A stretch of 64,000 nucleotides of DNA. Source: Novosphingobium sp. Its GTDB lineage: Bacteria > Pseudomonadota > Alphaproteobacteria > Sphingomonadales > Sphingomonadaceae. Numbering within the stretch: the first letter of the stretch is position 1; each line of letters starts with the position of its first letter. Of this stretch, positions 26,494-36,224 are shown piece after piece. The notes under the pieces are model-generated. The model was not told the origin of the DNA. It searched no databases and saw nothing but the letters and a program-made list of their open reading frames with translations. The DNA is taken from contig SECS01000002.1 in assembly GCA_004211435.1 (NCBI GenBank), positions 1 through 64,000 on the forward strand. Direction: 5' to 3'. A program made the translations under genes and the position numbers.

Positions 26494-28110
26494 ATGCCGG
26501 GTCTTTCGGGCAATGCGGAGCATTATCGAACGCTCTTCGAGTCCATGGATGAGGGTTTCTGCATCATCGAATTCATCGATGGTCCGCACGGCCCGCTCAG
26601 CGACTACGTCCATGTCGAGGCGAACCCGGCCTACGAGCGAAACGCCGGCCTGCTGAACGTCGTCGGCCAGAAGGTGCGCGATCTCGTCGGTGACGAGGCC
26701 GACGGCTGGGTCGAGACATACGGCGGCGTCCTTGCGAGCGGCCGTTCGATCCGCTTCGAGCGCGAGATCGTCGCGACCGGCCATCACCTCGAAGTCTCTG
26801 CCTACCGCGTCGGCGATGGCAGCGAGAACCAGGTTGCGGTCCTGTTCAAGGACATCACCCCACGCGTCCAGGCCGAGACCGCGCTGCGCGAGCTCAACGA
26901 GACGCTGGAGGCGCGGGTCGCCGAAGCGCTGGCCGAGCGCGAGGAGGCCGAAGCGGCGCTCCGCCAGGCACAGAAGATGGAGGCCGTCGGCCAACTCACC
27001 GGCGGCTTGGCACACGATTTCAACAATCTGCTGGCGGGAATCTCGGGGGCCTTCGAGATGATCGGCACGCGTCTGGCGCAAGGCCGTACCACCGATGTCG
27101 AGCGCTATCTCCAGGCAGGGCAGGGTGCCGCCCGTCGCGCGACCGCGCTGACACACCGCCTGCTCGCGTTTTCGCGGCGGCAGAATCTCTCGCCCAAGCC
27201 GCTGCTGGCCAATTCGCTGCTGCAGGAACTCGCCGAACTCGTGCGGCGCACGGTCGGTCCGAGCATTAAGGTGGAGACCGTCGCGGCAAGCGGCCTGTGG
27301 TCTACTCTGGTCGACGAGAACCAGCTCGAGAACGCGCTGCTCAATCTCTGCATCAACGCCCGCGATGCCATGCCCGACGGCGGCCGCATCACGATCGAGA
27401 CCTCGAACCGCTGGATCGACGCGCGCGCCGCCGCGCAGCACCGGCTCGATCCGGGCCAGTACGTGACGATCTGCGTCAGCGACACCGGCACCGGCATCGA
27501 GAAGGAGGATCTCGAGCGCGTGTTCGATCCCTTCTTCACGACCAAGCCGATCGGCCAAGGCACGGGTCTGGGGCTGTCGATGGTCTACGGCTTCGCGCGC
27601 CAGAGCCACGGCCATGTCCGCATCTATTCGGAGATCGGCCAGGGCACGATGGTCTGCATCTACCTGCCGCGTCACGACGGGCCGAGCGAAGATGAGGAGC
27701 CGCGCGTGCAAGCGGCCGCCGCTGCGCCGCGTTCGGGCGAGACGGTGCTGGTGATCGACGACGAGCCGATGGTGCGGATGCTGATCGTCGATTCGCTCGA
27801 GGATCTCGGCTATGGCTGCCTCGAGGCGGGCGACGGTCCTTCGGGGCTCCAGATCCTCGAGAACACGCCCGACATCGATCTCCTCGTTACCGATGTTGGC
27901 CTGCCCGGGGGGCTCAACGGCCGCCAGGTGGCCGAACGCGCGCGCCAGCTCAGGCCGGGTCTGCGCATCTTGTTCGTCACCGGCTATGCGGAAAATGCCG
28001 TACTCAACCACGGCCATATCGAACGCGGCATGCAGGTCCTGACCAAGCCTTTCGCGGTCGAGGAACTGGGCCGGCGCATCAGCAACCTGATGCAGCAGAA
28101 AGACGGCTGA
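26494..28110 (+). CDS. Hybrid histidine kinase (PAS-HisKA-HATPase-REC)
   Basis: The protein has 538 aa. A PAS-like sensor occupies residues 8-122 ([20 protein letters not shown], then [23 protein letters not shown]). A coiled-coil linker (125-160) leads to HisKA with GGLAHDFNN (His174). HATPase_c has N288, SDTGTGI and GQGTGLGLS (355-362). The receiver has DDE (422-424) and phosphoacceptor Asp467. It is cytosolic. The arrangement parallels the Kai-operon kinase (2172-3806), and the kinase cores are alike ([19 protein letters not shown] versus [19 protein letters not shown]), so they are paralogues. It has no cognate regulator nearby, and its stop lies 3 bp from the convergent MFS stop. Confidence 0.93.
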   Translation: MPGLSGNAEHYRTLFESMDEGFCIIEFIDGPHGPLSDYVHVEANPAYERNAGLLNVVGQKVRDLVGDEADGWVETYGGVLASGRSIRFEREIVATGHHLEVSAYRVGDGSENQVAVLFKDITPRVQAETALRELNETLEARVAEALAEREEAEAALRQAQKMEAVGQLTGGLAHDFNNLLAGISGAFEMIGTRLAQGRTTDVERYLQAGQGAARRATALTHRLLAFSRRQNLSPKPLLANSLLQELAELVRRTVGPSIKVETVAASGLWSTLVDENQLENALLNLCINARDAMPDGGRITIETSNRWIDARAAAQHRLDPGQYVTICVSDTGTGIEKEDLERVFDPFFTTKPIGQGTGLGLSMVYGFARQSHGHVRIYSEIGQGTMVCIYLPRHDGPSEDEEPRVQAAAAAPRSGETVLVIDDEPMVRMLIVDSLEDLGYGCLEAGDGPSGLQILENTPDIDLLVTDVGLPGGLNGRQVAERARQLRPGLRILFVTGYAENAVLNHGHIERGMQVLTKPFAVEELGRRISNLMQQKDG

Positions 28111-28113
28111 GGG

Positions 28114-29361
28114 TTACGGCGTGTCGCGCGCTTTCAGCGCAGGGGCGGGCCCCAGGGTTGCAAACAGCACGCCCGCAAGGATGAAGCCCGGAACGGTCGC
28201 CCAGATCACCGGCGTATAGGACTTGCTGACGTCGTAGATGTGATTGGCGATCAGCGGGCCGATGCCCATCGCGACGGTCGTGGTGATGCTGATGACGCCG
28301 TAGAACAGCCCGAAGCTCCGCGCGCCCATGTGCGTGCTGACCAGGTAGACGATCGCGTTCATCTTCATCCCGCCGGTCAGGCCATAGGCGATGATGCCGG
28401 CCATCGCCGCCCAGAAGGTCCCCGCGCCGAGCAGCAGCGATAGCGGCAGGCCGAGCGAGACCACGCAGGCGCCGATCGCCAGGCGGCGCACGTCGTAGCG
28501 GTCCATCAGGTAGCCGCCGACGATGCGCCCCACGATCGAGGCGATCCCCATCGATCCGGCGATCGTGACCGCCTCGGTACGCGTCAGTCCGGTGAAGGTC
28601 AGCACGGGCACGAGGTTGAGGATCAGCGCCACGCCGGTCATGGCAGAGAGCAACGAGGCGAAGAACAGAATGTAGAGCGTCGGCGAGGCAAAGCCCTCGC
28701 GCGGGGTTAGGCCGACGTTGCGATCCTGCACGGGCGCCAGGGCCTCTTCCGCCTCCTCCACTGGGGCGATGTGGTTGGGTACGAAAGCCAGGACCAGCGG
28801 CAGGACCGCCGCGCACCACATCACCCCCAACGCCAGCAGGCCGGTGCGCCAGCTGTAATGCTGGACGAACCATTCGGCGATGCCCGGGGCCAGGGTCATG
28901 CTGATCCCGGTGCCCGAGACGGTCAGCGCGATGGCCATGCCGCGGCCCGAATGGAAGATCGTCGAGACCGGCGCCATCCACACGGTCGAGGTGAACGAGC
29001 CGGCGATGCCGAACACCGCCCAGCAGGCCCACCATTGCCAGAGCTGGTTGCCGATCGCCGACATCGCCGCCATCGAGGCGAACGAACAGGCGATCACGAC
29101 GAGCCCGCAGCGCCGGGCGCCGAAGCGGTCGATCAGGTGGCCGGCGGGGATCGCCAGGAACAGCCCCATCATCGAGACCACGGCGGGACCCGACGAGATC
29201 TCGGCGCGGGTCCAGCCGAATTCCCGTTCGATCGGGCCGAGGATCACGCCGAAGACCGAGGTCAGCAGCGCTGCCAGCGACATGCCCATCATCGTCGCGG
29301 CGACGAGCGGCCAGTGCTTGCGCCATTCGGCCAGCGCCGAGCCCGGAATCGTCGTCGCCAT
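28114..29361 (-). CDS. MFS transporter, second of a coupled minus-strand pair
   Basis: 415 aa from ATG 29361, whose A is shared with the upstream gene's TGA (TGATG), implying translational coupling. Twelve hydrophobic segments are present. IDRFGARRCGLVVIA is the A-motif, and LPLVLAFVPNH and EGFASPTLYILFFASLL mark the central loop and helix 7. It is homologous over its whole length to the partner at 29361-30620 (shared EFGWxRxxIS, SGRGxAxAxTxxGxGIS, KSYTPVxWxxVP). It resembles oxalate/formate or monocarboxylate permeases. A frame that runs on to 30732 is open only by chance. Confidence 0.88.
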   Translation of the reverse strand: MATTIPGSALAEWRKHWPLVAATMMGMSLAALLTSVFGVILGPIEREFGWTRAEISSGPAVVSMMGLFLAIPAGHLIDRFGARRCGLVVIACSFASMAAMSAIGNQLWQWWACWAVFGIAGSFTSTVWMAPVSTIFHSGRGMAIALTVSGTGISMTLAPGIAEWFVQHYSWRTGLLALGVMWCAAVLPLVLAFVPNHIAPVEEAEEALAPVQDRNVGLTPREGFASPTLYILFFASLLSAMTGVALILNLVPVLTFTGLTRTEAVTIAGSMGIASIVGRIVGGYLMDRYDVRRLAIGACVVSLGLPLSLLLGAGTFWAAMAGIIAYGLTGGMKMNAIVYLVSTHMGARSFGLFYGVISITTTVAMGIGPLIANHIYDVSKSYTPVIWATVPGFILAGVLFATLGPAPALKARDTP

Positions 29362-30620
29362 CAGGCCGCGGCCTCCTGTTTCGTGAAATCCGGATAGGGC
29401 CCGAGCGACAGATAGAGCAGCGCGGCGATCGCCAGGAAGGGCACCGCGGTCCACATCACCGGGGTATAGGACTTGGTCAGGTCGTAGACGTAGTTGGCCG
29501 CGAGCGGGCCGAGTCCGACGCCGAGCGCGATCGCCGTGTTGGTCGCGCCATAGAGCGTGCCGAAGGCGCGCGCGCCGAAATGACGGCTGGCGAGGTAGGC
29601 GACCGCGGGCACTTTGGCGCCGCCGAGCAGGCCATAGATCGCGACGCCCGCGGTGGCTGCCATGACCGATCCCGGCGCGATCAGCAGCAGCGCGGGCAGG
29701 GCGATCGCGCCGGCCGAGGATAGCGCTGCGATCGTACCCGCGCTCATGCGGTCCATCAGCCAGCCACCGGCGATGCGGCCGACGATCGTGGCCAGGCCGA
29801 TCACCCCGGCGACGGCGGCGGCGTTCGCCGGGGTGAGGCCGGTGTAGCGCAGGACCGGCACCAGGTTCAGGATCAGCGCGACGCCGGCCGACATCGAAAG
29901 GAACGCCGCGAGCGCCAGCTTGTAGAACTTGGGCGAGGCGAAGCCTTCGCGCGCGGTCAGGCCGGGCAGCGGCGCCATCGGCTCGAGCGCCTCTCCCGCC
30001 GTCCTGCTCGGTGCGACGGGTGCCTTGGGGGCGCTGCGAAAGAACAGCAGGACCAGCGGCAGCACGACCGCCGCCCAGATCGCGCCGAGCCCGAGATAGG
30101 CGCCGCGCCAGCCATATTCGGCGAGCAGGGCATTGGCGACGATGGGGATCAGCGAGGTGCTGATGCCCGATCCGCAGAGCGTGATCGCCACGGCCAGGCC
30201 GCGGCCCGACTGGAACAGGCTGGTGACGGGCAGCAGCCAGACCGTGGGCATGGCCGAGGCGGCCAGGCCGACCACGAGCCAGAGGCTCCACCATTGCCAA
30301 AGCTCGCCCGCGACAGCCGACATCAGCGACACACCCGCGCACATCAGCGCCGCCGCGACGATGCCGACGAAGCGGGCGCCGAGCCGGTCGATCGCCAGGC
30401 CGACCGCCGTGGCGAGCAGGACTGCCATGAACGAGACGAGCGAGGTTCCGAGCGAGATCTGGGTCCGGCTCCAGCCGAACTCCTGCTCGATCGGCTCCAT
30501 CATCACCCCGAGCGACGAGACGCTGACGGCGGAGAGCGAAACGCCCGCCGCGGCGGCGAGCACCACGGTCCAGTGGGCGCGCCACTCGGTTGCGGCCGTG
30601 GCCGGCAGCTTTTCTGGCAA
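29361..30620 (-). CDS. MFS transporter, first of a coupled minus-strand pair
   Basis: The most likely start is TTG 30620, because AGGGAGAGAGGA lies directly before it; a TTG at 30650 is possible. This gives about 419 aa. The sequence has EFGWSRTQISLG, the A-motif IDRLGARFVGIVAA, GRGLAVAITLCGSG and a C-terminal YDLTKSYTPVMW. It forms a tandem pair with the downstream MFS gene (TGATG junction). The divergent TonB receptor starts about 340 bp away, so the three may handle one substrate across both membranes. The transported compound is unknown. Confidence 0.86.
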   Translation of the reverse strand: MPEKLPATAATEWRAHWTVVLAAAAGVSLSAVSVSSLGVMMEPIEQEFGWSRTQISLGTSLVSFMAVLLATAVGLAIDRLGARFVGIVAAALMCAGVSLMSAVAGELWQWWSLWLVVGLAASAMPTVWLLPVTSLFQSGRGLAVAITLCGSGISTSLIPIVANALLAEYGWRGAYLGLGAIWAAVVLPLVLLFFRSAPKAPVAPSRTAGEALEPMAPLPGLTAREGFASPKFYKLALAAFLSMSAGVALILNLVPVLRYTGLTPANAAAVAGVIGLATIVGRIAGGWLMDRMSAGTIAALSSAGAIALPALLLIAPGSVMAATAGVAIYGLLGGAKVPAVAYLASRHFGARAFGTLYGATNTAIALGVGLGPLAANYVYDLTKSYTPVMWTAVPFLAIAALLYLSLGPYPDFTKQEAAA

Positions 30621-30963
30621 TCCTCTCTCCCTTTTGCGCGAAGCTCCCAATTGCAGGCCGCCGTGTCAATCGCCGGGCAGTCGCTTTTCGCTCCGTTCGA
30701 CCGGTTCGGCGGGCTGGGTCCCCAAGCAGCACGATGCTTTTTCGTTTGAGGTCAAGCCGGTGCGCCGCCCGCCCGTCGGAAACATGGGACTAAAGTTCCA
30801 AGTGTTGCTTGACACCTCACGAATAAAGGCCAAAAAACCGATGCGAAAAGCAAGAAATCGGTTGGGAAGGTGGGCAGAAAACCGCCCGATCCTGCGCATC
30901 GTACCAAGCACGAGCGACAGCTGCGGAAAGCGGCCGACCGGCGGGGATAGTGGGGAGGATAAA
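30621..30963. promoter_or_regulatory. Divergent control region between the MFS pair and TonB receptor
   Basis: There is no gene in these 343 bp. A TTGACA (30809-30814) followed 17 bases later by an A-rich hexamer is a candidate promoter towards the receptor, and AT content rises around 30820-30850. I saw no strong operator dyad. Confidence 0.35.
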
Positions 30964-33504
30964 ATGAAAAGCACGAGGAACTTTGCTTTAGCGGCAACGG
31001 CCATGGCCGTGGTCATGACGACACCGGCTTTCGCCCAGGAGGCGGCCGAGGCCAGCGCCGGCGACATCATCGTGACGGCCCGTCGCATGGACGAACGCCT
31101 GCAGGACGTGCCGATCTCGATCACGGTCTACAATCCCGAGCAGCTCGCCGCGCGCAACATCGTCAACAGCACCGACCTGGCGACCTATACGCCGTCGCTG
31201 ACCGTCAACGGCCGCTACGGCCCCGACAAGTCGAGCTTCGCGATCCGCGGCTTCTCGCAGGATCTGAACACGGCGCCCTCGGTCGCCGTCTACTTCGCCG
31301 AAGCCACGGCGCCGCGTCTGTCCTCGAACATCACCAGCGGCAACGGAGCCGGCGTGGGCCAGATGATGGACCTGCAAAACGTCCAGGTGCTGAAAGGCCC
31401 ACAAGGCACGCTGTTCGGCCGCAACACCACCGGTGGCGCGATCCTGCTCGTGCCGCAGAAGCCGACCGACCGGTTCGAGGGCAATGTCGAAGGGACGATC
31501 GGCAACTACGATCAGTGGCGCGTGCAGGGCGTGCTCAACGTGCCGTTGAGCGACAGCATCCGCTTCCGCGTCGCAGTGGATCGCAACAAGCGCGATGGCT
31601 ACATCCGCAACCGCTCGGGGGTGGGGCCGAGCACGTTCAACGACATCGACTACTGGGCGGCGCGCGTCAGCCTGGTGATCGATCTGACTCCCGATCTCGA
31701 GAACTACGCGATCTTCAGCTGGGCCAAGTCCGACACCAACGGCTACATGGGCAAATATGCCTACTGCAACCGCGGTACGGTGGCCGGTTCGGACGGCAAT
31801 ATCGGTACGGCGCTGACCTCGCGCGCGGCCAACTGCACCGAGCTCGATCGACAGACCGCGGCCCGGTACGGCTATTACGACGTCGCCAACAACAACCAGA
31901 ATTCCTTCGTCAAGAACGAGACCTGGCAGGCCATCAACACGACGACATGGCGCGCGAGCGACGAGATCACCGTCAAGAACATCTTCAGCTACGGCAAGGC
32001 GAAGGAATCGTACTCGTTCAACCTGTCGGGCGACGCCTTCCTGCTGCCCGGTGATACCGTTCCCCGGTCCTTCGTCATCACCAATCCCGGTCCCGACGGC
32101 GGACAGGGCGATCAATGGACGTTGAGCGAGGAGCTCCAGCTCCAGGGTCATACGGCGGGCGACAAGCTGGTCTGGCAGGTTGGCGGCTATCTCGAGCACA
32201 GCGCGCCCAACAAGCAGCAGACCCAATATACCGCGATCCTGTCGAACTGCGTCAATCAGGCCGATGTCTGGGCCTTCCGCTGCAGCGCGCTGGGCAACAT
32301 CTCGATCGCGCATAACAATTACTTCTACAAGAATTACGGCCTCTACGCCCAGGCGACGTTCAAGCTGACCGAGCAGTTCGCCATCACCGGCGGCATCCGC
32401 AACACCTGGGACCGGGTGCGGGTGGAAGCGGACAACATCCAGGTCATCCGCAACGCGGCGACGGGCGTGCTGACCTATCGCTGCGCCCGCGCGGCGCAGC
32501 CGGTAGGCGGCGCCACCGCGGCCGTCCTGACCAACGGTGCCTGCGGCATCGGCCGCTCGTTCCAGACCCGTTCGAGCAAGCCGACCTGGCTGATCAACCT
32601 GGACTTCAAGCCCGATCCCGACACGCTGCTCTATGCCAAGTACGCGCGCGGCTATCGCGGCGGCAGCGTCAACGAGGCGAACCTGCAGTTCGAGGCCTGG
32701 CAGCCCGAATATGTCGACAGCTTCGAGCTCGGTGCCAAGACCAGCTTCAACAGCGGCGACGTGCGCGGCAACCTGAACTTCGCGGCCTTCCTCAACAAGT
32801 TCAAGGATCAGCAGGTCTCGGTGTTCATCCCGCAGTGCCTGCCGCTGACCAACGCCAACGGCGTGCCGAATACCGGCGGCCGTGCGACCTGCACGGCGCC
32901 GGCGCCGACGGGAATCAACGGCATCCAGAACGTCGGCAGGTCCGAACTCAAGGGCGTCGAGGTCGATGGCTCGCTGATGATCGGCGATTCCTGGCGCTTC
33001 GACCTGGGCTATGCCTATCTCGATGCCAAGGTCGTTCAGGGCGGCGGTACCGTGACGAACTGCAACAACGCCGCGTTCAACTGCGACCAGGCCAGCGGCT
33101 TCGCGAAAGGCACGATCCTGCCCTTCGCACCGAAGAACCGCGTGACCCTGACCGCGACCTATACGCTGCCGCTTTCCGAGGAGGTCGGGAAGGTCTCGTT
33201 CGGGGCGACCTTCACCCATACCGACAAGCAGTTCAGCAACCACGGCAACGATCGCGCCTTCGCCCAGGGCGCGATCCCCTACAACGCCAGCATCGCGCCG
33301 GCGACCGACCTGCTGAACCTCAACTTCAACTGGAACTCGATCGCCGGCAGCGGCGTCGATCTTGCGGTGTTCGCGACCAACGTCACGGGCGAGAAGTATT
33401 GGGTGGCTTCGAGCAACGGCCTCGCGTCGTCGGGGGCCGAATGGATACTCCTCGGCGCACCGCGGATGTACGGCATGCGCGTGAAGATCCACTTCGGCAG
33501 CTAA
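30964..33504 (+). CDS. TonB-dependent outer-membrane receptor
   Basis: 846 aa from ATG 30964, set by GGGGAGGA just upstream; the frame is open far upstream but that part overlaps the divergent MFS gene and is spurious. A signal peptide ends AFA-QEA, followed by the TonB box GDIIVTARR. The plug domain has VPISITVYNP, NVQVLKGPQGTLFGRNTTGGAI and the barrel-start motif, and the C-terminus is GMRVKIHFGS. It lacks a terminal Phe as last residue but has the usual alternating strand. The FGRNTTGGA signature is of the IroN/FecA-like plug seen in sphingomonad catabolic receptors. It probably imports a hydrophobic carbon source for the surrounding oxygenases, which is inference. Confidence 0.93.
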   Translation: MKSTRNFALAATAMAVVMTTPAFAQEAAEASAGDIIVTARRMDERLQDVPISITVYNPEQLAARNIVNSTDLATYTPSLTVNGRYGPDKSSFAIRGFSQDLNTAPSVAVYFAEATAPRLSSNITSGNGAGVGQMMDLQNVQVLKGPQGTLFGRNTTGGAILLVPQKPTDRFEGNVEGTIGNYDQWRVQGVLNVPLSDSIRFRVAVDRNKRDGYIRNRSGVGPSTFNDIDYWAARVSLVIDLTPDLENYAIFSWAKSDTNGYMGKYAYCNRGTVAGSDGNIGTALTSRAANCTELDRQTAARYGYYDVANNNQNSFVKNETWQAINTTTWRASDEITVKNIFSYGKAKESYSFNLSGDAFLLPGDTVPRSFVITNPGPDGGQGDQWTLSEELQLQGHTAGDKLVWQVGGYLEHSAPNKQQTQYTAILSNCVNQADVWAFRCSALGNISIAHNNYFYKNYGLYAQATFKLTEQFAITGGIRNTWDRVRVEADNIQVIRNAATGVLTYRCARAAQPVGGATAAVLTNGACGIGRSFQTRSSKPTWLINLDFKPDPDTLLYAKYARGYRGGSVNEANLQFEAWQPEYVDSFELGAKTSFNSGDVRGNLNFAAFLNKFKDQQVSVFIPQCLPLTNANGVPNTGGRATCTAPAPTGINGIQNVGRSELKGVEVDGSLMIGDSWRFDLGYAYLDAKVVQGGGTVTNCNNAAFNCDQASGFAKGTILPFAPKNRVTLTATYTLPLSEEVGKVSFGATFTHTDKQFSNHGNDRAFAQGAIPYNASIAPATDLLNLNFNWNSIAGSGVDLAVFATNVTGEKYWVASSNGLASSGAEWILLGAPRMYGMRVKIHFGS

Positions 33505-33526
33505 GTCTTTCCCCGAGCGGAACAAA

Positions 33527-33566
33527 ACGGCGGCGGTCCCTTGCCAAAGGGGCCGCCGTCTCGTTT
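33527..33566 (+). terminator. Terminator after the TonB receptor
   Basis: Stem ACGGCGGC..CCCTT pairs with AAGGGGCCGCCGT (33527-33559, small bulge, loop GCCA) and is followed by CTCGTTT, 22 bp after the receptor stop. Confidence 0.7.
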
Positions 33567-33594
33567 AACCGTGCGGGACGCGCGGGAGAGGACA

Positions 33595-34860
33595 ATGAAA
33601 CAGGACGCGCCGCTGACGGCGTTGGGCGAATGGCGGCGGCACGGGCTGCTGCCGATCGCCGCCGGGATCGGCTATTCGACCATGGCGATCCAGACCTATG
33701 GGATCGGGCCTTTCGTCGCGCCGCTCGAGCAGACCTTCGGCTGGTCGCGCTCGGAAGTGATGCTGGGCCTGACGATCTCGAACACGATCGGCGTCCTGTT
33801 GAACTTTGCGGTCGGGGTGCTCGCCGATCGCGTGGGGCCGCGGCGCGTCGCGCTGGGCGGCGTCATCGTCAAGGCCGGCGCCATCGCCATGTTGGCCACG
33901 GCGACGGGCACGATGCTGAACTGGTCGCTGCTTTGGCTGCTCGTTGCCTTCGGCGCCGTGCTCGCCCAGGCCAACGTCTGGGCCAGCGCCGTCGCCAGCC
34001 GCTTCGACAAGGGCAGGGGGCTGGCCCTGGCAGTGACGCTCAGTGGATCTTCGTTCTGCGCCGCGATCGTGCCCGTGCTCGCGACCTGGCTGATCGGCGC
34101 ATACGGCTGGCGGCTGGCGCTTGCCGGCGTTGCCGGGATTTGGCTGCTGGTCGCGCTGCCCGTCGTGTTCCTGTTCTTCCACGGCCGGCAGGACGAGGAT
34201 AGGCAGGCCCGCAAGACGCGGCCCGCCGAGGCCGAAGCACCCGCCGCGCTTGCCGTCCTGCCCGGCGTCACGATCGGCGAAGGGCTGCGCATGCGGGCCT
34301 TCTGGCAGCTGATGGTCGCGGCTTTCGCCTTCGCCTTCTATACGATGTCGATCGCGCCCAATCTCGTGCCGCTGATGAGCGAGAAGGGGCAGACCGCGCT
34401 GGTCGCCGCGCAACTCGCGGCGCTGATGGGCATCGTCGGGATCGTCGCGCGGATATCGGCCGGCTTCCTGCTCGATCACTTCTCGGCGACGATCCTCGGT
34501 ACCGTGGTCTTCACCCTGCCGGTGATCGGCTGTGGCCTGATGCTGGTCGACGTGCCCGGCTATCTGGTCCTGGCGCTCGCCGTGGCCAGCTTCGGCATCA
34601 CCATCGGCGCCGAATACGACGTCGTGTTCTACCTGGTATCGCGCCATTTCGGGCTCAAGAGCTTTGCGTCGCTGATGGGCGCGCTGTTGACCTCGGGCGC
34701 GCTCGGCGGCGCGACGGCACCGTTCATCGCCGGCCGGCTGCACGACAGTTCGGGCGGCTACGACCAGATGCTGATCCTGCTGATGGTGCTGATGGGCGCG
34801 GGCGCCGTGGCGATCGCGACGATGGGCCGGCCCAAGCACGACTGGAGCCTCGGACACTGA
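33595..34860 (+). CDS. MFS transporter, first of a coupled plus-strand pair
   Basis: 421 aa from ATG 33595; GGGAGAGGA precedes it. Two sixfold hydrophobic halves are separated by a charged loop (HGRQDEDRQARKTRPAEAEA). The A-motif is LADRVGPRRVALGG. Near the N-terminus YGIGPFVAPLEQTFGWSRSE is shared with the next gene, as is the C-terminal MGRPKHDW. Its stop overlaps the next start as TGATG. It belongs to a monocarboxylate-permease-like MFS group. Tandem coupled MFS genes raise the option of a heterodimer or of two substrates such as enantiomers (inference). Confidence 0.88.
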   Translation: MKQDAPLTALGEWRRHGLLPIAAGIGYSTMAIQTYGIGPFVAPLEQTFGWSRSEVMLGLTISNTIGVLLNFAVGVLADRVGPRRVALGGVIVKAGAIAMLATATGTMLNWSLLWLLVAFGAVLAQANVWASAVASRFDKGRGLALAVTLSGSSFCAAIVPVLATWLIGAYGWRLALAGVAGIWLLVALPVVFLFFHGRQDEDRQARKTRPAEAEAPAALAVLPGVTIGEGLRMRAFWQLMVAAFAFAFYTMSIAPNLVPLMSEKGQTALVAAQLAALMGIVGIVARISAGFLLDHFSATILGTVVFTLPVIGCGLMLVDVPGYLVLALAVASFGITIGAEYDVVFYLVSRHFGLKSFASLMGALLTSGALGGATAPFIAGRLHDSSGGYDQMLILLMVLMGAGAVAIATMGRPKHDWSLGH

Positions 34861-36098
34861 TGCAAGCTGGAGATCGCAAGGCAGGCGCGGTCGAATGGCG
34901 CGCCTATTGGCCGCTGACCCTGGCCGCTCTCGTCGGCTATTCGACGATCGGGCTGCAAAGCTACGGCATCGGCCCGTTCGTGCCGCATCTCGAACAGGCC
35001 TTCGGCTGGACGCGGACCGATGTGATGATCGGCCTCTCGCTGTCGAACGCGGTGGGCGTGTTCCTCAACATCCTGATCGGCATGATCGTCGATCGCTTCG
35101 GCCCGCGCCGCGTCGCCTTGACGGGACTGCTGGTCAAGACGGGCTCCTTCGCGCTGCTCGCCACGGCGACGGGCACGCTGCTCAACTGGTCGCTGCTCTG
35201 GATGGTCCTTGCGGTCGGCGTGGTGCTCGTGCAGTCGACCGTCTGGACCAGCGCCGTCGCCGCCAGGTTCGACCATTCGCGCGGGCTCGCCATGGCAGTC
35301 GCCCTCTCGGGTACGCCGATCACCGCCGCGGTCGTGCCCGTGCTGGCGACCTGGCTGATCGGCGACTACGGCTGGCGCGTGGGCTTCGTCGGTGTCGCTG
35401 GCGTCTGGATTCTCGCGACCTTCCCGGTCGTGTTCCTGTTCTTCAGGGACGGTCGCAAGCCGGGCGAGGCGGCGCAGGTCGTCGCCGGACCGGTGCCTGG
35501 CCTGACCCTGCGCGAAGGCATGCGCACGGCCGCGTTCTGGCGGCTGCTCGTCGCCTTCGGGGCCTTTTCGCTCTACAACATGGCGATGTCGGCCAATCTC
35601 GTGCCGCTGCTGAGCGAGACCGGGATCGGGCCGATGCAGGCCGCGCGGATCGCCTCGGTCATGGGCCTCGTCGGTATCGTCGCACGTCTCACCGTCGGCT
35701 TCCTGCTCGATCGTTTTCCCGGGGGCCTGCTCGGCGCGGCCACCCAGTTCCTGCCGGTGATCGGCTGCGCCATCCTGCTGCTCGACGCGCCCAGCGTGCT
35801 GCTGCTGACCCTGGCGGTCGCCTGCTTCGGCATCGCCACGGGCGCCGAGATCGACGTCGCCCTTTATCTCGCGACGCGGCATTTCGGCTTGCGTGCCTTT
35901 GCCGCGCTCTTCGGTGCGATCATCACCTTCGGCGCGATCAACGCCGCGATCGGTCCCTATGTCGCGGGCTGGCTGCACGACCGCTCGGGCAATTACGACG
36001 GCCTGCTCGTCACGGTGATGGTGGCGATGACGATCGGTGCTGTGGCCATGGCGACGATGGGCCGGCCGAAGCATGATTGGCGGTTGGAAGCGCACTGA
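34860..36098 (+). CDS. MFS transporter, second of a coupled plus-strand pair
   Basis: The protein has 412 aa; ATG 34860 shares bases with the upstream TGA. The A-motif is VDRFGPRRVALTG, and the sequence shares YGIGPFVPHLEQAFGWTRTD, TGTLLNWSLLWM and MGRPKHDWRLEAH with its partner, so the pair arose by duplication. Twelve membrane helices are expected. It is followed by a TetR regulator after about 125 bp, which may control the pair and the dioxygenases beyond it. Confidence 0.88.
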   Translation: MQAGDRKAGAVEWRAYWPLTLAALVGYSTIGLQSYGIGPFVPHLEQAFGWTRTDVMIGLSLSNAVGVFLNILIGMIVDRFGPRRVALTGLLVKTGSFALLATATGTLLNWSLLWMVLAVGVVLVQSTVWTSAVAARFDHSRGLAMAVALSGTPITAAVVPVLATWLIGDYGWRVGFVGVAGVWILATFPVVFLFFRDGRKPGEAAQVVAGPVPGLTLREGMRTAAFWRLLVAFGAFSLYNMAMSANLVPLLSETGIGPMQAARIASVMGLVGIVARLTVGFLLDRFPGGLLGAATQFLPVIGCAILLLDAPSVLLLTLAVACFGIATGAEIDVALYLATRHFGLRAFAALFGAIITFGAINAAIGPYVAGWLHDRSGNYDGLLVTVMVAMTIGAVAMATMGRPKHDWRLEAH

Positions 36099-36224
36099 GT
36101 TTGCTATGCTCGTGGGGGCGATGTCGCAGGCTTCCGCGGGCAAAGCCCACAGGTGCGAGCCCCGCTTTCCTTGACTTGAGCGCCCGTGGTCCTAGGTGAT
36201 GGAGCCCGTAGTCAGGGGTTTTGG

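Noticed and set aside
28114-30732. A single minus-strand frame of 872 codons spanning two MFS genes
   Set aside because: The upper part runs out of frame across the real MFS gene at 29361-30620 and translates to low-complexity Arg/Gly/Asp-rich sequence. The real second gene begins at ATG 29361.
30133-30963. N-terminal extension of the TonB receptor frame by 277 codons
   Set aside because: The signal peptide and Shine-Dalgarno fix the start at 30964, and the extension lies antisense to the divergent MFS gene.
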